From NCBI GenBank assembly GCA_017591395.1, contig WEDG01002050.1:1-64000 (forward strand): 64,000 nucleotides of DNA, in the 5' to 3' direction. This DNA is from Schistocephalus solidus (Eukaryota; Platyhelminthes; Cestoda; Diphyllobothriidea; Diphyllobothriidae). Every line of letters starts with the position of its first letter. Position 1 is the stretch's first letter. Position numbers and translations under genes: made by a program. Below, in pieces: positions 11,987 to 23,904 of the stretch. The notes under the pieces were generated by a model. It was given only the letters and a program-made list of their open reading frames with translations. It was not told the origin of the DNA and searched no databases.

Positions 11987-12397
11987 AGGCTAGTAAATTC
12001 TCCGTTCCAGTGATGGCATATTCTTTATCTACTGATCTTCTTCCTAAAACTCCCCTTGTCACTTCTATCAGCAATATATTTTAGCTTAAACGTACACGTC
12101 ACACTGGCAGCCTGCCAACACCAGGTCGGGAGGACCAGAGGTTTTTCGGTGTTCATTTGGCTGAAGGCGGAAAATAAAGCGGATACGGTGGGTTCAGAGA
12201 TCCCTTCGTCGTTCGCACTTGTAACCTTAAACTTGTAGGATTCTCAAAACTGTGCCCGTTGGTTTAAGTAAACGCGTTAGTTCTGAAATGTGTTTATCAA
12301 TCTGGCATTTATTGTGCTCTAAAAATGCTTGCTCCACTCCACACAGTTCCTTTAAGTGGAAAGTACTCTTAATGATTCTTGACAATACAGACTTACA

Positions 12398-12543
12398 CAG
12401 ATTTTGCCCCGTACCGGAGGAAAGTGAATCTTAGAGGCAATACCAAGTTGCAACTTTGCAATCAGTAGCCCGAGAAACTGCATGGAAAGGCTGTTGTGTT
12501 GCGGCACCGTTGTGGCGTCTAGAGATAGCATCTTCGAGATAAT
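12398..12543 (-). CDS. Candidate internal exon, host gene
   Basis: It is bounded by an acceptor ttctttgcag and a consensus donor GTAAGT and encodes about 48 residues, including IISKMLSLDATTVPQHNSLS and FLGLLIAKLQLGIASK. The hydrophobic helix-like pattern resembles the other minus-strand exons to the right, so it probably belongs to the same transcript. Joins to neighbouring exons were not established. The product is not recognised. Confidence 0.55.
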
Positions 12544-12839
12544 CTGCAAAGAACGTTGAATGCCAGACAACATATACAATCATGGTTGGGTACATCTTAA
12601 ACTGTTAAAAAATCATATAAACCAGAAAAAGGTAACATAGCACTGTTTTGAAAGTTCAGACCCGCCTACAGGAGCACAAATTGGCAGCTTGGAGGCTAAA
12701 CCCCAACTTTTAGCTTTCACCTCACGTTGGAGAAACAGGCCATATATTCGATCTTCAGGGAGCCATCATCTTAAACCAGGGCGACTCAAAGATGGAAGGG
12801 CTAACGCTTGAGGCTTGGTATTAAGATGCCAACATCTTG

Positions 12840-13090
12840 ACCTTCCAGCAGTTTATGGAGTCTTCTGGACACAAAGCTGATGACGAGATGGCCAAACAGA
12901 ACTTAAGGAAGCCTCACAGACACAACCAGATGACGATCTCACTCGACTGAGAAAAAGATTCGCCAGACCAAACCTTACCAGCCGAGTCTCAACCACCCCA
13001 CGACCATTGAGGTCGTGACGCATAGCATACGCAGCTGAACTGTCCACCAACCATCCTCCAACGGGTCGAAGCAGCAAATAAAAAAAGTAG
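12840..13090. repeat. Unclassified repeat, copy 1
   Basis: The end segment, gagtctcaaccaccccac then cattgaggtcgtga then catacgcagctgaactg and gcagcaaataaaaa, is paralleled in order at 14058-14300. I could not tie it to any recognised transposon domain. Open frames through it (for example 12853-13077 minus) are short. Confidence 0.45.
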
Positions 13091-14057
13091 TTTAGTCCGA
13101 GACAAGCCCCAGCACACCACTTCCATTTCTATTCGAGTAAGTGCATTTGACGATGGTAAGCAGACCAAGCGCTCCGAACCCTCAGCAATTGAATTAACCT
13201 GGTCCTATGGTCCCCTCATAGTTCTCGAACATGTTGATTTAGGCACCAGGTCGCGTGTGGCACGCGTAGATGGACTACCTAGCTCTCCCAGCCACTGCAC
13301 CTAGGCCCATCTCTTGTTGCCCTGACTTTGTCTTGCCATCCGAATGTGTTAGGGTTTGGCTGAAAGTGTACTAGATATGGTGCAGTGGCGCCTGTGGCAA
13401 CGTTGCACCTCTCACGCGTGCTGGCAGCCATCTGGTGCTCCGCCAATCACAACTACCCAAACCGGCCAATCAACCTGAAGGTCAACTCAGATAGGCTCTC
13501 GCTCAAGAAGCTGTGACGCATTCCCCACACTCACACGGGATGCTGGTTCTCGCGTCACCAGATCTTTGCCCTCATTCGGCTGCCAACTCGTTCCAACCGG
13601 ATTTAGAAGTTTCCTGTACAAACGGTAAATTCCTCTAAACTGGTGTTCAACTTATCCTTTTCCTATTCGGGACCAGGCCTGAATGTCGTAGCGGCTGATG
13701 TTTCCTCATCGCTTCAGCCGCCGCGAAAGTGGCGTAAGTCGGCTTCATTTGTTCGCGAGATACGACTGCTTCTACTTTGTGGGTCAGTGGTGGATTAAGT
13801 CGCATGTGACAGTCAAATTACTACCAAGGAAGGAGATAGTGTCGCAACGAAAAGGTTTTCCCAGCAAAAGGATACAGCCACCGACTGCATACTGGATCAA
13901 ATACAGACGTGTGTTCTGCGTGATCCAGGCATTCGGCAAGGACAAGCAGGTCGATAAATCAGTGAACTTTGCGACTGCTTGTGGTGTTACTATAGCACAA
14001 TTCCTAACATCGGTGTCCTACTTCGTATAACGTCTTGCGTCGTTACGTATACGAAAC
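13091..14057. other. Repeat-like intergenic or intronic DNA, no gene
   Basis: This is moderately GC-rich sequence between the two copies of an unclassified repeat. A 110-codon plus frame at 13698-14030 has no splice signals or recognisable motif and is not called. Confidence 0.4.
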
Positions 14058-14300
14058 TCATGTCAAGGTGGCCGCACATAATTCAAGAAAACCGCACCGA
14101 CACAGCCCAATGAAGACCAAGAGCCGACGGATCGAATGACACCGGTAGAGACTCAACCGCGTCCTCGCGCCCCCATTGAGGGCTTGAATCAAAACGTACG
14201 CAGCCCGACTGCACACCGAACATCCCCCATAGGCTCGAGACAGCGAACAAAAATCGGTTAGCTGGAGGTTGACAAACAGGCCGAGACACATCACTTCTGA
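14058..14300. repeat. Unclassified repeat, copy 2
   Basis: It shares ordered blocks with 12840-13090: gagactcaaccgcgtc, cattgagggcttga, gtacgcagcccgactg and gacagcgaacaaaaa. The copies differ by several small indels, so they are old. Confidence 0.45.
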
Positions 14301-14864
14301 GTTCTGTTTGAGTATCTGAAATTAACACTTTGACAGTGGATAGGCGACAAGCTCTCTGACGTCAGCATATTAATAAATTTGTTCAGGTGAAAACCTGCCT
14401 TATTCATGAAATGATTTTCAATACCATTCATCTGTTAGCTTCAAATAGGCAACGCTTCATACCTAATGCGGGTATTTTTATCCGTATACGTGAAGCCGAG
14501 TGCGAATATGGTAACGAAAGCTGAAAGAAACATGCATAAACAGTGACCAAAATATCTGCAAACTTCTCAATATTCGCACCAAACACATATATCTTCACAT
14601 CCCTTAGATATTTCTGCTCATGAATTTTTCAAAAATGTTTTGCACGAACCCTTGTTGACTTAACCAGTAGTATGGGTATGCATTCCATATTTCTAGTATT
14701 TATACAATTTTCTTATAAGTGGAACATGTTGGATGTGGGAATATAAGTTACGCAGCTGCTGTGCAATTCTCCACTCACTACTGCGTCATTTGCACAGTCT
14801 TAATCCCCGTCGACGACGGTGGACGAATAACCACGATTTTCTGTCCTGAGTCATCTTCACAAAC

Positions 14865-15149
<285 letters not shown>

Positions 15150-15151
<2 letters not shown>

Positions 15152-15990
15152 GGTTTTTAGCCTAGTGGAGTAGCAAAAGCCTCCGTTGCACTCTTTGGAT
15201 CAGACCGTATTCAAGAGTTCAGGGTAAATGGATCTGGGGATTTTGGTAAAAGTTCTGCAACCAATCATCGCCCTCTGCAGCTGCTAGAGAGGCGAACATT
15301 GCATAGATTTCCGGCCTCTATTTGACACAAATGTACTAAATAAATAAATGGTTTTAACGAAGATGATCGAGCGATCGCTGAGGCAACAGGATTATTACCC
15401 CCACTTTCGGTCTAGTACAGGAGACCATCATCAGAGACTGTGCGAATGCAACAACTGGGCAGAAAGTGGTGTTCTCATGTAATCTCACTAAGTGGTACCG
15501 GCGTGCATGCTTGGCTAGGGACTGCGCCGCGCCTCTTGGCCCTGTGCGCGAAGTGCGGGATGGCAGGGGGGAAGGAGAGGGTATATCGACGCGCCCAGGC
15601 CTTCAGCCGTTCCCGCCCCGTCCACACCATTATCCGCGTAATCGCCAATTTCATGGCCTTCCACCAGGCTGTGAGTAACGATCTTAGACAGTGATTCGCC
15701 TCTCCAAAACGCCTCTGCGTGCTACATTCCTCACGAACTCAGTGGTCGCCCGATCTGGCCTGTAAAATGGCAAGGACATTGACGGCAGGCGATTTGATAG
15801 GCTACATCAGGTTGCGCACCTGCTTCCAGTTGGTATTTCATTTGCGTGCCTATGGTACGCATGGTAGCAGTCGGACGATGGGTGATACCCCCACCGAACT
15901 CTGCGAAAAGAACCCAGAACTTATATTTTTGTTGCCATTTGTAAAAATTGTTTCATTTAGCACCCATAAAAGTAAAAACATCTTTCGGGT
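15150..15990. other. Intronic sequence, no gene supported
   Basis: The part at 15480-15720 is GC-rich and may be an unclassified repeat, with overlapping plus frames at 15440-15694 and 15466-15678. No splice-bounded exon was found. Confidence 0.4.
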
Positions 15991-16019
15991 TTTCAGAAGT
16001 ACAGATTACATAGACTCAC

Positions 16020-16280
16020 GTCTTCGTTTTCACGACACAGGAGAAGACCGCGCCGTGTCCTCTCCTCGTCCGTTGGCATCGAACCCATGACTTTGGACCG
16101 AACACAGTTAATAAGTGTACTTCCCTTTTGCAATGTGTCCTGGATGATCTCGAAAGCCATTTGGTATTCACCCATCTGAATGAGACTATCAATTTCCAGT
16201 AGACCTGCCTGTTGTGAGACTGTTTCGCTTTTAACAACGAACGTGGACACGTGGTGAAGAAGGTCAGCTAGTTGCCAGGC
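16020..16280 (-). CDS. Candidate internal exon, alpha-helical repeat protein
   Basis: It has a strong acceptor (gctttcatttcgacag) and a consensus donor GTGAGT, with exactly 87 codons in phase 0/0. It starts AWQLADLLHHVSTFVVKSET and continues LIQMGEYQMAFEIIQDTLQKG, a pattern of paired amphipathic helices as in TPR or alpha-solenoid proteins. It is among the best exon calls in the window. The family could not be named from this fragment. Confidence 0.65.
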
Positions 16281-16497
16281 CTGTCGAAATGAAAGCGGAA
16301 GCACTGTTGACTTAGTTACTCATGAAAGGTCATCGATTTAACATTCCTTATGATATGGACGTATTAAGAGCTCACCACCGGGTTTGCATGGTAAAAAGGA
16401 ACATTTTTCATCAGCGAAGGAACTTTAGACCATAAAAATTTGAAAAGGAATATGAGACCAGTGAGGTAACTTGGGTTGGACTAAATGTTCACTTGAC

Positions 16498-16619
16498 CTA
16501 GGCGGCTCTTTATCATCCGAGATCGACGAGTTTGGTGGAAAGGCAGAACTAGAATAGGAAGACGTGATCAGCGGAGCCCCTTCCTGGTGGTCCTCATCAA
16601 CAGTCAACTCAATGAGTAA
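16498..16619 (-). CDS. Candidate internal exon
   Basis: The frame is open from acceptor gttagttctag and reads LLIELTVDEDHQEGAPLITS, then a Ser-rich stretch and ISDDKEPP. It is acidic and probably a disordered linker. The donor (GTCAAG) is weak, and the exon may run a little further. It lies about 220 bp upstream of the 16020-16280 exon. Confidence 0.4.
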
Positions 16620-16633
16620 CTAGAACTAACTGA

Positions 16634-16739
16634 CTTCAAATACCCAAGGAACACATGATAAGGTTCTACGCTTTCACAGCGATTGCCTACTACAACCCAA
16701 TCCGCACGCTTTGCCAGCGGATGAAAATGCAGCGGCTCA
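16634..16739 (-). CDS. Possible exon, uncertain boundaries
   Basis: One frame reads PLHFHPLAKRADWVVVGNRC then ESVEPYHVFLGYLK. This looks like a real protein, but its frame runs to a stop within the next 30 bases and is not the frame of the adjacent 16498-16619 candidate. It could be the end of a separate transcript, or one of the two calls is wrong. Confidence 0.3.
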
Positions 16740-16974
16740 CGTATTGAGCGTTATTTAATCACCAACGTGAGCAAAATAAGTCCTGATTAGTAAAAGGAGG
16801 ACACCAACGGGAAGGAGGTGAATTCGAATGGAAGCTTGATGGCTGGCAGAGGCTGGAACGAATGTGGGCCTACGAGCCAGTCTCCTCTCCACAAGGACGA
16901 TGAAGGCGCCAGCGACAGTTCAACCATTGATTCCAACGTTGTCCATCGCGTGCTCAAATAAAGGGTGGGCGCCG

Positions 16975-17400
16975 GGACCGTATCTTGCATGTGAATTAGT
17001 TTAAAAGTGATGGTACACTCGTGCTGCAGCTATCGCATCCTATCCTCACTCATCATTTTTGTCTCGCTCTCATGACAGGATCCAGGAGACCGGAGGCACG
17101 ATCTGGTGCAAGACTAAAAAATCAATCTGCGCGTGCCAAACCCCCCTTAGTCTGCGCAAAATGGACCAGGTTGTTACACAACAGGAAAGAGTGAATTGAA
17201 TCTCAATTAAGTAGGCGTAGCATAGAGGCCACGGTAAGCAGGAGACATTGAAGCCTGACTCTGCGCCCTAAAAAAAGAGCTGAGTTATCCCATTAGTTAG
17301 AAGCCTTCTAAGGCAGGACTTTTAACGCGTCGTAATATCTAAAGGGCACGTCATCTGTTCGAAAGTGAGGAATATGCACTAAACTCCGTGGGGAGGCAGC
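16975..17400 (-). mobile_element. LINE 3'UTR fragment (5'-truncated insertion)
   Basis: On the plus strand it reads gggaccgtatcttgcatg, gtgaattagtttaaaagtga, gctgcagctatcgcatcc and gaagcctgactctgcgccc. These match, in order, the complement of the LINE 3'UTR as seen at 56390-57150. No coding part is present. It is more diverged than the other copies. Confidence 0.65.
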
Positions 17401-17539
17401 CCACATAATCGACTTAATACTTTCTCTCTTCCAGGCGCCAATTCATTATCCGGGCTGATCAATAATTGAATGCGGAGATTGGCGCACCGGTGGACAGAGC
17501 TAAATAGTATCCGTTGATGAGCGCTGGCAGAACATTAGA

Positions 17540-17745
17540 AGGTTGCGCTCGCCCCGTGGCTCACTCTCGAGATCCACCAGCAGCCGCACAGCGGCTAGTA
17601 TTATAGGCAGACCGAGAAATACAAGGGAGATTGGAATAGGCATTTCTGGCTTTTTAGCCGTCATTAGCCAGTTATACCCAACCCCAGGTGGTGCCCCAAT
17701 CGCGACCTGCTGGTTAGAAGTTCAATGCTGAATAGCCTCTCGGCG
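17540..17745 (-). repeat. SINE family 1 copy (tRNA-derived)
   Basis: On the minus strand the tRNA-like head retains ttctaaccagcaggtcgcg but its boxes are eroded. The body follows with ggttgggtataactggc, aaaagccagaaatgcctatt and gtctgcctataatac, and it ends in ctcgagagtgagccacgggg. The same order occurs at 18590-18890 and 31885-32430. Confidence 0.65.
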
Positions 17746-18589
17746 CGTACCACACACGTTCTGGCTCCCCACACTACACCACGTTCGAACCACGTGTCTG
17801 CGCTCTGCTGTCGTCAAGGTCCCGTTTTCGCGCTTCTTCTTATCGTAAGACGCCTATTGCGGAGTGTGTGCCAGAGTGAAATACGTCTACACACCTTGTG
17901 TGCTATAAACTCTCAGCACCAGACTGCGCACCACAAATAGGATCGATACTACGACCGAGTAAGAAATGACTGATCTAATCAGGTGAATGTGATAGTGAGA
18001 GGGCTCATATCAGCTGAAACAGGTGCTCAAACGAGAGACAAAGCTGATAGTATGAAGTTGAGGTGGCAACCATGAACAGAACGAGAAAAGTAAGCAAAAC
18101 TGGATATTGAGACAGCATTTGATATGTAAAAGACAAATTGATGGCTACCACTAGATATCTGGAAGAATTTGGAATTTTAATGGCCTAAAAATGACGCGAA
18201 GAATCCCTGCAAAAGGGTGTGACCAAAGGTCCCACTCCACAAAATGGGAGACATCATCCTTTCTGAAATTAGTCAAGTGATTCGCGGAAAAAACAAAAGG
18301 GATACTGGTCACTGATTATTCTGAGGGTTTATATGAAAATGTACAGAAGAATAAATAAAGATTCCGGTGTTGGGGAAGTATTTCCGTTCGCTAACCTCTA
18401 TTTATATATCTTTCGCAAAAACTGTGCATGCGCATGTTTCATAAAAATAACTTATTTCATGAAAGAAATACGAAGTAAGGTGGTCGGTAATTCGTCTGGA
18501 CGAGGGAGCATCAAGTCGAACGTTGGTTCTTACTTGTGAGATTTAGTGCCCACAGGACTGAATAAGAAGTGTAAATAATGAGGCCTAAG
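17746..18589. other. Intronic sequence, nothing firm
   Basis: A possible 24-bp micro-exon on the minus strand near 18528-18551 lies between ttcttattcag and GTAAGA. It is too short to support on sequence alone. Confidence 0.35.
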
Positions 18590-18890
18590 AAGTTGACCGA
18601 CAAAGACAAGGAAGACTGGAATGGCCATATCTGGCTTCTTAGTTGTCGTCAGCCAGCCATACTGAATCCATGTTTGTGCACCACCTGAGGCTCGAACCCA
18701 CTACTCGTTGTTCATAAGTCCAATGCTCTACCTATTGAGCCACGGGCTCGTTGTCTTGGCGGTTTAGATAGGGAATATTGGTATGCACTCGTTGACGAAT
18801 GCTCACCGATCGCTAATCAGAACTCACTCGTTCCGCTCTGCTTTGAGGCTCACTCTCGAGCCCCGCCAACAGTCGCATGGCGGCTACGGA
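18590..18890 (-). repeat. SINE family 1 copy with tRNA-like promoter
   Basis: The minus strand carries gagcccgtggctcaatagg (A-box region) and gtgggttcgagcctc (B box), followed by the family body (ggctggctgacgacaacta, gccagatatggccattcc, ttgtctttgtcgg). Upstream on the same strand lies gcggggctcgagagtgagcc and aacgagtgag, which is also upstream of the tRNA-like part at 32106-32430. The repeating unit is therefore longer than the tRNA-plus-body section. Confidence 0.75.
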
Positions 18891-19978
18891 GATAGGCCGA
18901 ATATCATGACCAGTTGTTAAGTTACTTGCAAAAGCTGTTGCGCCTTTTCAAAGAATTGGTGGGTTGAATGCTAGGTGCCTTGAATCCTAGATTACTCGTC
19001 TTACCGGTAGTACCATGAGCTGCAAGGTTCAGCGGGATCTAGTTCATGATACACTCATACGGCCTCGGTGTCAGGACGGCCGAAGGGGCATACTGGACCA
19101 AGCACATCGGTTCAAATGGATCCATGCGGTCTGCCCTTCAGCAAGCGCATGTGCGATTGAAGGTTGATTCTGGATGCACAGTCTTCCCAAAGATAGTCAA
19201 CAGAATAAATGTGGCTAGCGGCCGGCCAATCAACGAGTAGTATTGCTAATGGAAGTCGATTCTACCGCAGGTGCGAGATTTTCCTCTGGGCAGTCGGCTT
19301 TCCGTCGTAAATTTAGAGGCACGTTACGCGTGGAATTCGAATGACTGAAATCTACTCTATTTACTGAAGGTAGCTTGGCTGCGGGAGTCACAACACCCGA
19401 AGTGGATTAGGTTGGTCGGCGGCTTGATTTTGCCTCTCAACCAAATTAATTTTCCTGGCTGCTTTCAAATCTCCATTTGTCCGCTGTAGTATGTATGGTT
19501 TCCGGTTACAAAGCCTGTTATCATTGGTTTTACCGTGTAACTTCACACAAAGTCCGATTACGTTTTTACCACGGTGTGAACAAATTTAATCAAAGAATTT
19601 CCCTGAGAACGTAGCTATAACTCGAGACTGGGAAGTTTGAAATTTTTATTTGAAAACGTTATGCTTTATATTAAGAAGCAATTTTGATAGGGAAAATTAG
19701 AACTAACATTATGTATGGCATGGGTTTGTTTATATCGATGAACGTACAGCTTTACAAGACTCTCATTACTCTGTTTTCCAACATGATTGCAGATACGAAA
19801 TAATTTAAATTCGTAAGTAAGACCTAAGGCTGTTGAGCACTGGAACACAAGCAGAAAAATAAACTCGGAAATACAAAATGACTGAGTAAATCTTTTGGGC
19901 TTGAAAAACAGTCTGAAAACGGGATCTATTGTGGATTACTCTTCAAAGGAAAAACTGATTTTCAAAATGCTGGCTTAC
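18891..19978. other. Intronic sequence, no gene supported
   Basis: The part at 18990-19330 is GC-richer and may be an old unclassified repeat. The rest is AT-rich. No recognisable domain was found in either strand. Confidence 0.4.
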
Positions 19979-20119
19979 CTCCCGCCATCGTTCCGCATCA
20001 CTCAACCTTCCGTATGCGTGAAAAATGGCACCGATGAAGTCATTTTGAAGAACGCCATTTTCCGTCAACTCTCCCGTCCAATTCACCAAACAGACTTTTC
20101 GCGTGCCAACAATTTGGTT
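19979..20119 (-). CDS. Candidate internal exon, helical repeat protein
   Basis: Exactly 47 codons in phase 0/0 end at a good donor (GAG|GTAAGC). The segment FIGAIFHAYGRLSDAERWRE is typical of a TPR- or PPR-like helix pair. The acceptor (aacaccttag) has a poor pyrimidine tract, so the 5' edge is less certain. A 121-codon plus-strand frame overlaps it (19895-20260). The donor and the helix-like pattern favour the minus strand. Confidence 0.55.
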
Positions 20120-21060
20120 CTAAGGTGTTCCCGTCTGCACCGACCCATCAGAGTGGTTCTTTTGAGAGACTTAAAGCAGGCATTTATTGACAGGAAAAAT
20201 CACTCAGAATTAGTTCCTCAGATGCAGATTAAAAGACAGAATGAGCAAAACAGACAGTAAACAGGTGACTCAAGTCCCGTGGTAGGGGCAGGATGAAAAA
20301 GAGGTGCTACTACCACTTTTTGATGAAAAAAGTTGAGGTGAGCTACAGAATGATGAGCTATGTGGGCAAAACCAGTTTTACGACATGGTTGACTTCCGTT
20401 TGATGGTGGATTTTAAAAGCCCGATGATTAACTCAAAAACTTTAGATGTTAAACTAACGGATAACAATACACGCTGAAAGTGCTAAGTCCTATTTATGGA
20501 TCTACCGGTGTCCTGTCATGAATCTATCCTTTTTTCGGTGTTCAGTCCTTATCTCTAAGATCACATTCACTTGTTCACACAAACGGTCAGTTTTATTTTT
20601 TCTTTCTTCCCTTCCTCATTGGTATATGTTCTCTAATAGAAAACATTAACTGTTTGACTAACGCTCATACTGAATTGCATCTCATTCGCCTGCTAACCAA
20701 TACCAATTCACGTTACTCTCTCCATCCTACATTCAGCGTTTCCTGCAAAAAGAGGCAGAAGACAGGCCATTGCAGACAGCATTCCTGTCGAAAAACTCGC
20801 GTAATTTTTAAACTATTTTCAGATCCAAACTTATAATGATTTCGGCACCCCGAAGATTTATAAAAAATAGGGACATCTGGTCATACATGATCTTTCAAGC
20901 TTTATCCTCGTCATACCGCATATATATGCATTCTGGAGCTAAGTATCGATGGGACCAAGACTACGGCCAAACCATCAGTTATTCTGCTGACGTAATCTTA
21001 ACTTACAAGATGTAAAAACGAAGGTAATCTTGACAGCCTAACTCATTACGACTTACCAGT

Positions 21061-21106
21061 ATGAGCGTTGAAATATGGTCATTGGGATAACGTTTGATCT
21101 GTTTGT
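21061..21106 (-). CDS. Small candidate exon
   Basis: It has a perfect donor GTAAGT. Two acceptors are possible: cttcacag, and eight-plus bases later aacaaacag. Only the second keeps the frame of the exon to the right open, reading SNVIPMTIFQRSYW after an arginine completed by the join. The intron between the two exons would be about 56 bp, in the range of small flatworm introns. Confidence 0.4.
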
Positions 21107-21162
21107 TATCTGTGAAGTTAAATCTAAAATTACACTTTATTAAGAAGTGGACGACCAACTAC

Positions 21163-21345
21163 CTGTCTGCGAGGTCAAGGAACAGGATGAGAAGACAGGT
21201 TTTGATTGGACCAAGAGTATCAGCCAAGTTTGTCAGGCTTTCTCCATTCATAGCTCTCAGCAAATCAAACGCCGAGGTTGACTTCTCATAGTCTTCGGCG
21301 GGTAGAAGCACCTTTATTCCAGACAGGAGAGCTTGTCGTGCCATT
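21163..21345 (-). CDS. Candidate internal exon
   Basis: It lies between acceptor gcctcatttatag and donor CAG|GTAGTT. It encodes MARQALLSGIKVLLPAEDYE, then SAFDLLRAMNGESL and TCLLILFLDLADR, which is well ordered and helical. The methionine at the start may be internal. The phase does not join directly to the 21510-21663 exon with the donors I chose, so a further small exon or another splice site is needed. Confidence 0.6.
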
Positions 21346-21509
21346 CTATAAATGAGGCAATGTTACTAAATTGGGTGTTTCTTACTCTCGTTGACCGCTA
21401 CGAATGAACAGCTTGCTTTGTAATGGTATTGCAGGATAATTTCCTTTTCGTTACCCGCCTTACGCATCACATCTATAAAGAGTGCATTAAAGCAATTTTT
21501 ACATCCTAC

Positions 21510-21663
21510 CAACAACCTTTTCAACAGCGCTTGCCGCAGAATGCCACAAGACGGTGCTTCTGTCCTCCTTCATCTCCGAGGTTACTTGGGGGGTTGCAGT
21601 TGAACCACGAAGGGGCACCATTGAGACTTTTCCCGACCCATTCATGGCCGAGTTAACTGGTTC
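21510..21663 (-). CDS. Candidate internal exon
   Basis: It has a very good acceptor (gctttcctcttttaaacattag) and donor GTAGGA. It encodes EPVNSAMNGSGKVSMVPLRG, then TPQVTSEMKEDRSTVLWHSA and SAVEKVVG. The first half looks like a flexible linker and the second like a helix. The neighbouring intron holds the 0.3-kb repeat and a SINE. Confidence 0.6.
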
Positions 21664-21796
21664 CTAATGTTTAAAAGAGGAAAGCATCTAAAAGTTGATG
21701 AAATGTCAAAATATAATTCACAGTTGCCTCATGTTCAGATTCCATGAAGAAAATATGATGTTCAGCGTTCATACGATTGTATAACATTTCATAGAT

Positions 21797-22075
21797 GCTT
21801 TCACGGCTTTTAAAATTGAGCCGCCATCATTTCTGCTCTCCATTCGCATGTGAAGCCTCTTATATGTACGTCGATTTGCCTAGTTCACCCAATATATACT
21901 GTATTTTTAATGAGTTCATCAGCGCACGACACTGGCACCATTTTGAAGGAAGTCCAAATTGATCGATATTTAGAGGCGCATTCAAGGACGATTCTTCACG
22001 GTGAATGAAGGACCTTTTTGCTGAAACTTTTGGAATTTTACTTTCAAAAAAAGCGTAGCTCTCTATCTCTCTAAA
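21797..22075 (+). repeat. 0.3-kb repeat R3, copy 1
   Basis: It runs from cggcttttaaaattgagccg to aagcgtagctctctatctct and is about 80-85 percent alike, by eye, to the insertion in LINE copy B at 54085-54382. It ends in a short CT-rich tail, like a SINE. It contains a short ORF starting at 21910 that parallels the 49-codon ORF of copy 2, but a TGA replaces the tryptophan codon. No A or B box was found. Confidence 0.75.
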
Positions 22076-22284
22076 CTGCTACGTTGTTAATACGATTTTT
22101 GGGTAATCTGCAATAGCACAGAGTCGTCAGTAGATCTACACAAACGCCAATCTAGTCTTCATATCATGAGGGTACGAAGCAGTCAGTATCTCAATGGCAA
22201 ATGTCCACGTTTGACCAAACTAGTCCCTCCGGTGGGTACAATGCATAAAAGTTAGCTATTAGATTAGATTCTAGCTTAATTGCT

Positions 22285-22460
22285 TAGGAAATCCTGCTTG
22301 GAGAGTCAGCTTACTATATCAGAATTGGTGGATTCCATTCGTCGTAGTAGGTTGGGAGGGTAACTTGACCCATGTGTGATTAAACTCCGGTAGGGCCTCG
22401 TAGCTCAACTGGCTAGAGCGCTAGCTGTACTTAATTCGAACCCCACCGAGGCCGCTGATT
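22285..22460 (+). repeat. SINE family 2 copy with tRNA-like part
   Basis: The body (ctgcttggagagtcagcttac, ttggtggattcc, gggtaacttgaccc) is followed by a tRNA-like section. That section has acceptor arms ggcctcg/cgaggcc, a D-arm region gtagctcaactggctagagc and a T-arm remnant attcgaacccc. The anticodon and variable regions are partly deleted, so it is not a functional tRNA. A T6 run follows (gctgatttttt), as at a Pol III stop. Confidence 0.65.
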
Positions 22461-22652
22461 TTTTCCCACCTGGGTCAAACGGATTTATGCTAATGTGTCA
22501 AAAATCCCTTATTACTTTAAGTCAGAATCACCTGCTTCAGCCGCTGAGTGTCATCAAGTTGGCCTCCGCAACCAAGTCAGTGACCTAGGTCACATTGATT
22601 GCACAATTTTCGCGTTATGCGAACTGAAATTACCCCTGAACCCCCTTGCAAC

Positions 22653-22829
22653 TCATTTGTCATTTGTTTTGACAGCTTGAAGGACTTCGTAGGCCGGAGG
22701 CCCTAGGTGTTTACCAGAGAACGTCATTTCAATGCCATCAATGCTTTCTTGTTCCAAAAGGTTTTTGCACAGCTTCGCTACATCTGTTCCACTGGGGATT
22801 ATACTAGAGACTTGACTTCTATCGAAATT
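22653..22829 (-). CDS. Candidate exon, possibly terminal
   Basis: It has an excellent acceptor (tctgttttttttcaag). The frame reads NFDRSQVSSIIPSGTDVAKL, then CKNLLEQESIDGIEMTFSG and ends LQAVKTNDK before TGA. A possible internal donor (TCTG|GTAAAC at 22714) would make it a 115-bp internal exon instead. If terminal, the exons at 21663 and lower belong to a second minus-strand gene. Confidence 0.55.
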   Translation of the reverse strand, partial: NFDRSQVSSIIPSGTDVAKLCKNLLEQESIDGIEMTFSGKHLGPPAYEVLQAVKTNDK

Positions 22830-23681
22830 CTTGAAAAAAAAACAGACGAAAGGGTAAAAAAGGTTTTCCATATAGCCGCCAATATAAGAAGGCGTTTGTA
22901 GAACGTTTAATTTGTGTAATTGTGTGGATCGAAATGTTTGTATCACATAATGGGGATGCGAGGACAAAATAATGATGATGCATATTGAGGTGTAGCTTAG
23001 CACTATCAAGCTGGCGAGAGGATTTAAGTAGTGCTGCAAAAACTTGATGTTAAATTTTATCCTTTTTCAACATAGGCAGTGGCGCTGTACTTCATATATT
23101 AGGTCTTGTTCTACATATTCACTGTGGTATTTTGCCCTACCGAGATTCAATAATTCCATTCGGGCTGGTATGCACGAGGACACAGGGTGATGCTTTGGTT
23201 GCATGCATGGAAACTGTGTCGAGCAAGCTTTGAGGTTGCTGTTGCATCCAAACGAAATGGGCCGCTTTCGAGCTGGCTGGTATAAGATGGAACAGTGGTG
23301 GCAGTTACATTTCCACGAACTGTCAATTTCTCACTTATTTCTTAAGTCAATTTTTTGTTTTTACATGAAACATCGCTCCATAAACGAGGATGGCGTTAAC
23401 GCAAACCGTTAATAATACCTGAATCTGCATAATAATTCCAAAAACTTCATTGCATTACCGCAGTTAATAGCGTTTATTTAAAAAGTAAATGTTTGTTGTT
23501 AAGCGTTGGACGTTGTTTTCCTTCTTAGTGCATACGGTTCACATAAGGTAGTGTTAGCATCAAGTCCGTCCTTTTTCCACAAATTCGCCATCAGCAACAC
23601 CATAAGTCAAACTCCAAAAAGGAAAATGTCCTAGCAGCCGCAAAATAAACTTTGAGAGTACGTAAACGTGTCGACATGTAC

Positions 23682-23904
23682 CGAACAGGGGGCCAGCAAT
23701 CTGTTTGGACGTAGCATTTGTCAAAAGGACTTCATTCAGTAACTTGAGTTTACGTTGACTACGTTGGAGGCAGGTTCGCCAGTACGGTTGGACCTGCTTG
23801 TCCTCATCTTGAGGGTCTCCCTCCAAACGCAAGATTTCTGCTGGACAGCAAACATTGAGCATTGAATACTCTTCCATTGGGATTGATTTTAATTGCTTAA
23901 CGAT
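23682..23904 (-). CDS. Candidate internal exon
   Basis: Acceptor tttcatattgaag and donor GTACAT (moderate) enclose about 74 codons: IVKQLKSIPMEEYSMLNVCC, then PAEILRLEGDPQDEDKQVQP and a helix with SQRKLKLLNEVLLTNATSKQ. It is protein-like throughout. The family is not recognised. Confidence 0.55.

Noticed and set aside
22390..22460. Possible functional tRNA gene.
   Set aside because: The acceptor stem is good, but the anticodon loop and variable region are partly deleted and the same body accompanies it at two other sites, so it is a SINE.
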